Translations under genes and position numbers: made by a program
Assembly: GCA_001508835.1 (NCBI GenBank)
Contig: LGFB01000037.1
Span: 1 to 9,376 of the forward strand
DNA from: a bacterium 42_11
GTDB taxonomy: Bacteria > Synergistota > GBS-1
Length of the DNA: 9,376 nucleotides
Direction: 5' to 3'
Notes under the pieces: model-generated
Seen by the model: only the letters and a program-made list of their open reading frames with translations
Database searches by the model: none
Told to the model about the DNA's origin: nothing
Part shown: in pieces, positions 6,804 to 9,376 of the stretch
How the letters are laid out: every line of letters begins with the position of its first letter
How positions within the stretch are numbered: position 1 is the stretch's first letter

Positions 6804-7715
6804 CTACATCCCTCCTAAAAAGAAGTTTAAAACAAAGCCAAAAAGGAAAGCAAAAAAGATAAAGTATACAAGATAAATGACAATATGCTTAACAGGCAGA
6901 ATCATTTTAAGCGCCCCGAGATTTGTAAACTTAGTTGCAGGACCAACAATCATGAACGCCACGGCCTCCCCTACGCTCATTCCCCTTTCCAGCCAATCCA
7001 TGAGTAAAGGAATGGTTCCTCCACCACATATATACAAAGGGACACCAAGCCCTGCAGACATTAAAATTCCAAACCCCCTATGACTGCCAAATAGGCTGAG
7101 GAAAACATCTTGTGGAATGTAGCGCTGAAAAAACACGGTAAGAGCTATACCGATCAAAAGATGCAACCCTGTCACCTTAAAGTTTCTAAAAAGGCTTTGC
7201 AAAAAACGCTTAAAAGAAAATCCTCTTACACCTTCTTCCACCCGCTCCGCGAGGCAGGAAAAATTAAAGAAGCTTCTATCTTTATAAAGATACCTCACGC
7301 AGAGCCCTGCCATTACCCCACACAGGAAACAGGAGACAAAGCGTATTATAAGGACGGCCTTACCAAGAAGGGCACTATAAACGAGTAGCTGGGGATTTAG
7401 TAAAATAGAGCTCGTTATAAATGCCGCTATCCAATCCTGTCTAAGGCCTTCCCTGAGGAGCACCGCAATTATGGGCACCGTTCCATACATGCTCAAAGGG
7501 GAGGCAATCCCCAATAAGCTTGCGAGGACTATTCCGAAAGCCCCAAGCCCCTCAACCTGAAACTTTAAAAACAGTTTATGGAATCGACCCTCGCCCAAGC
7601 TCGAAAGGAAGGAACCAACCAAAACGCCGAATATCCAATAGGGAAATATCTGATTAAATAAAAGGGTAAAGTAAAACCACAGATATATGAATTCTCCCTT
7701 TAAAAGGTCAATCAT
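6804..7715 (-). CDS. ArsP/DUF318-type permease (PF03773-like)
   Basis: 303 residues, very hydrophobic, with roughly eight to nine membrane segments. Two related half-repeats are visible: ASPLSMYGTVPI (71-82) followed by SSILLNPQL, and VPLYICGGGTIPLL (225-238) followed by GPATKFTNLGALK (258-270). This duplicated arrangement with a re-entrant motif is characteristic of the permease family that includes the organoarsenical exporter ArsP. A cysteine, Cys230, stands in the second half only. Family members move poorly defined substrates, so naming arsenic would be unjustified. ATG 7715 overlaps the DUF362 stop by eight bases and has no good Shine-Dalgarno, so translation is probably coupled to that gene. 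The operon partners are two secreted proteins and a MerR regulator, suggesting movement of a compound processed or bound in the periplasm. Confidence 0.85.
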   Translation of the reverse strand: MIDLLKGEFIYLWFYFTLLFNQIFPYWIFGVLVGSFLSSLGEGRFHKLFLKFQVEGLGAFGIVLASLLGIASPLSMYGTVPIIAVLLREGLRQDWIAAFITSSILLNPQLLVYSALLGKAVLIIRFVSCFLCGVMAGLCVRYLYKDRSFFNFSCLAERVEEGVRGFSFKRFLQSLFRNFKVTGLHLLIGIALTVFFQRYIPQDVFLSLFGSHRGFGILMSAGLGVPLYICGGGTIPLLMDWLERGMSVGEAVAFMIVGPATKFTNLGALKMILPVKHIVIYLVYFIFFAFLFGFVLNFFLGGM

Positions 7716-8655
7716 CTATCTTTATCAATTTGTACTTTTGACTTCCAAGACCTATTTTCTCGGCATACTCAAGCAAGTATTTTCCATCTCTGGATTCGAT
7801 TCGCCTAACCAATGACCTTCCATCGGGAGCTGAATAAACAAGGTCCACACAAGCTCTATCCAAAGCGACAGGGTCAAGAGAGCCAAGGATACCGATATCG
7901 TGCATATCCGGTTCTTCAGCGTTTGGAAAGCAATCACAGTCTACCGAGAGATTATTCATTATATTTATATATACGACATTCTCACCAAGGTCGTCGGCGA
8001 TAGCCTTTGCCGCCTCCGCCACCGACTCTAAAAAAGCCCTTTGAGGAGTTCCAAAGGTAAGGTCTCTAAGCCTACTCGATTTCCCCGCGGTGTGAATTAA
8101 TACCTTTCCCTCAACCGAAGCCATACCAACCGCCATATTCTTTATAGCTCCGCCAAACCCCGCTAATATGTGACCCTTAAAGTGGGACAAAATTATGAAA
8201 AAATCGTATTTCCTATAGTGAGAGCCTATGAAAAGCTCCCTTAGATGCCTCCCCTTTTCAACGGACAACCTGATACTTCCCTCGGCATCCATGATATCCA
8301 CGGGAGCTATATCCATAAAACCGTGGTCCCTTGCAACCTGAAGGTGCATGGCCGTGCTGGCGCGAAGACCACCATAAGCCGTGTTACAATCCACAATGGT
8401 TCCATTTACACGCTGAACAAGCTTTCCGATAAGTTTCGGAGAAATGAAGTTTTTATTTCCCGGCTCACCCATGTGAATTTTAATGGCCACATTCCCCTTG
8501 GCTTCCCTCCCCAGCACCTCATAAACCTTCACAAGGCCTTCAGGGCTTATATTCCTCGTCATATAGACATTACTTTCTACAGCGTAACCCGAACATGCAT
8601 CAAACACCAGAGTTAGGGCTAAAAGGAGAATCAATATCAAGGGAATCTTCCTCAT
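7708..8655 (-). CDS. Secreted DUF362 protein lacking ferredoxin motifs
   Basis: 315 residues. Residues 1-25 form a Sec signal peptide ending SGYA; Cys21 lies near a poor lipobox-like sequence, so a lipoprotein is less likely. Family motifs are clear: LSHFKGH (156-162), GFGGAIKNM (166-174), VDCDCF (238-243) and GSLDPVALDRA (258-268). Many DUF362 proteins carry an inserted two-[4Fe-4S] ferredoxin segment after the IKN region. Here that region is short (about 175-215) and contains no cysteines, so no cluster of that kind is present. Cys240 and Cys242 form a conserved CDC pair that may still bind metal or act in redox (inference). The molecular function of the family is not established. The start has a strong AGGAGGTGA site six bases upstream, partly pairable with CTCCT just before it. 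It sits 35 bases after the cyclophilin-like gene and overlaps the permease. Confidence 0.87.
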   Translation of the reverse strand: MRKIPLILILLLALTLVFDACSGYAVESNVYMTRNISPEGLVKVYEVLGREAKGNVAIKIHMGEPGNKNFISPKLIGKLVQRVNGTIVDCNTAYGGLRASTAMHLQVARDHGFMDIAPVDIMDAEGSIRLSVEKGRHLRELFIGSHYRKYDFFIILSHFKGHILAGFGGAIKNMAVGMASVEGKVLIHTAGKSSRLRDLTFGTPQRAFLESVAEAAKAIADDLGENVVYINIMNNLSVDCDCFPNAEEPDMHDIGILGSLDPVALDRACVDLVYSAPDGRSLVRRIESRDGKYLLEYAEKIGLGSQKYKLIKIDD

Positions 8656-8690
8656 CCTTCGTCACCTCCTCTTAAAAGGAGAGGCAACAC

Positions 8691-9146
8691 CTATCTCGGG
8701 CAAACGAAGCAGGAAATTCCTTCTACTTTTTCCAGTCTCGCTTCCCCCTCCAAATCCTTTATATACTCCGCACCTGAAACGCAGAGACCGATCTCGTAAA
8801 GTCCGCTGGCGGCGTCGGCCTCCTCATAAAATATCGCAATATTCCCCCAAGGAGCGTAATAAGCAAGCGTTCCCGCCCTTGGCTTGGCCTCGGGAGCATC
8901 GAGAGTCTGAAGCTTCTTAGGAAGGTAGAAGATTTTCTCTTTACCGGCAAAATCTTTTATACTCACATCCAAGGGAAGTAAATCATAAAACTCTTTTGCC
9001 ACGGAACTATCGTTAAGCCTGAAAACCAAAAACTTGTTATCCATCTTTAAAATCACCTGCAACGGGGTTTTCTCCTCTTGAGCCCAAGAGGAGAAAAGGG
9101 GCATGAGAAATAAAATAAATAAGGCTATCCCTATATACCTTTTCAT
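8691..9146 (-). CDS. Secreted cyclophilin-like-fold protein
   Basis: 151 residues from the ATG at 9146, chosen over the upstream in-frame GTG at 9155. The ATG has AAGGGGGG eight bases away, while the GTG directly abuts it. Residues 1-22 are a signal peptide (KRYI, hydrophobic core, SSWA before Gln23). The mature part fits the small cyclophilin-like fold family (PF18050 type): VILKMDNKFLVFRLNDSSVA, a YDLLPLDVSIKDFAGKEKIFYLP segment, an APWGNIAIFYE strand and a GLYEIGLCVSGAEYI end. The family is distinct from true prolyl isomerases and its activity is not known. Unusual is the tail with Cys146 and Cys149 (CFVC) next to the C-terminus, a spacing seen in redox or metal pairs. It is the first intact gene of the operon with DUF362, permease and MerR. 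Confidence 0.82.
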   Translation of the reverse strand: MKRYIGIALFILFLMPLFSSWAQEEKTPLQVILKMDNKFLVFRLNDSSVAKEFYDLLPLDVSIKDFAGKEKIFYLPKKLQTLDAPEAKPRAGTLAYYAPWGNIAIFYEEADAASGLYEIGLCVSGAEYIKDLEGEARLEKVEGISCFVCPR

Positions 9147-9163
9147 CTCCTCCACCCCCCTTA

Positions 9164-9179
9164 AAATAATTCATTATTT
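9164..9179. promoter_or_regulatory. AT-rich palindrome before the cyclophilin-like gene
   Basis: AAATAAT (9164-9170) and ATTATTT (9173-9179) form a perfect 7-2-7 inverted repeat, placed just upstream of the Shine-Dalgarno of the operon's first intact gene. It could be an operator or part of a promoter, but AT-rich palindromes arise easily by chance. No convincing -35/-10 pair was found in 9156-9240. Confidence 0.25.
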
Positions 9180-9375
9180 AATCACCCCTTAGATATCGAC
9201 AGTAATAATTTGGACAAATACCTATTTTCTTTATTTTAACATACCCTTGCAATTTTTTAGAGAGCATACCCCAGTGAAGACCGAAATGGGCTGAGACCAA
9301 GACGAAGGTCCAAACGCTAAATATCAGAGGAAGATCAAGTCATACTCTGCGAAATTGGCCACCCTCGTCTTTATG
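9178..9375 (-). pseudogene. DUF4405-like membrane-protein fragment with in-frame TGA, open at window edge
   Basis: Read on the minus strand, the frame ending at TAA (9178-9180) encodes a hydrophobic helix with SVWTFVLVSAHFGLHWGM at about 9265-9318. This is the signature last-helix region of DUF4405 proteins, small cytochrome-b-like membrane proteins with histidines that could bind haem. Upstream the frame reads GQFRRV and then hits TGA at 9340-9342, before the rest of the protein leaves the window. Family alignment would expect the chain to continue through this point, so a nonsense change is the simplest reading. A sequencing error or a shorter unrelated ORF are alternatives. After the helix is a basic tail with CPNYYC. 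It lies 31 bases before the cyclophilin-like gene and is in the same direction, so it was probably the operon's earlier gene. Confidence 0.42.
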
Positions 9376-9376
9376 G

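Noticed and set aside
8245..8616. 123-codon plus-strand ORF opposite the DUF362 gene
   Set aside because: It is the antisense of a gene with clear family motifs and a strong ribosome binding site, and its own translation has no recognisable features.
8666..8681. Hairpin masking the DUF362 Shine-Dalgarno
   Set aside because: CTCCT can pair with AGGAG across a six-base loop, but five pairs is too weak to claim regulation, especially in a thermophile.
9340..9342. TGA read as selenocysteine in the DUF4405-like fragment
   Set aside because: No convincing bacterial SECIS hairpin follows the TGA, and the position falls at the edge of a membrane helix where no catalytic residue is expected.

Overview
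The window looks like chromosomal DNA from a thermophilic, probably anaerobic bacterium. The proteins are rich in Lys, Glu, Arg and Ile and poor in Gln, and AGA, AGG and ATA codons are common. Ribosome binding sites are purine-rich and spacing is tight. Secreted proteins carry ordinary Sec signals and one promoter is near-perfect sigma70 type, so this is a bacterium, although the MATE transporter resembles archaeal members. An Aquificota- or Thermodesulfobacteriota-like lineage would fit, but the sequence alone does not settle it.

Left part (1-3894): a large signalling protein, open at the left edge, fuses a PhnD-like ligand-binding domain to PAS, GAF, PAS, degenerate GGDEF and intact EAL domains, and is probably a c-di-GMP phosphodiesterase. 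It converges on a secreted DUF4198 protein that begins with histidine after signal cleavage. A 10-11 bp hairpin containing both stop codons separates the two genes.

Middle part (3895-6405): a compact divergent promoter region drives the DUF4198 gene leftward and, rightward, a CARF-type protein of the Cas_NE0113/ring-nuclease-like group fused to a LuxR-type helix-turn-helix. No CRISPR array or other cas gene is visible. A 19-bp palindrome surrounds the ribosome binding site of this gene and could be its own operator. A MATE efflux transporter follows with its own likely promoter.

Right part (6406-9376), minus strand: a tight operon read right to left encodes a secreted cyclophilin-like-fold protein, a secreted DUF362 protein without ferredoxin motifs, an ArsP/DUF318-type permease and a MerR regulator. 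A DUF4405-like membrane-protein fragment with an in-frame TGA lies at the upstream edge. The set suggests an envelope redox or small-molecule transport module controlled by the MerR protein. Its substrate is unknown.

The strongest candidate for something undescribed is the CARF-LuxR-HTH protein with its palindrome and shared divergent promoter region. It could be a cyclic-oligonucleotide-responsive regulator working away from a CRISPR locus. The ferredoxin-less DUF362/cyclophilin/permease/MerR operon is the second candidate.
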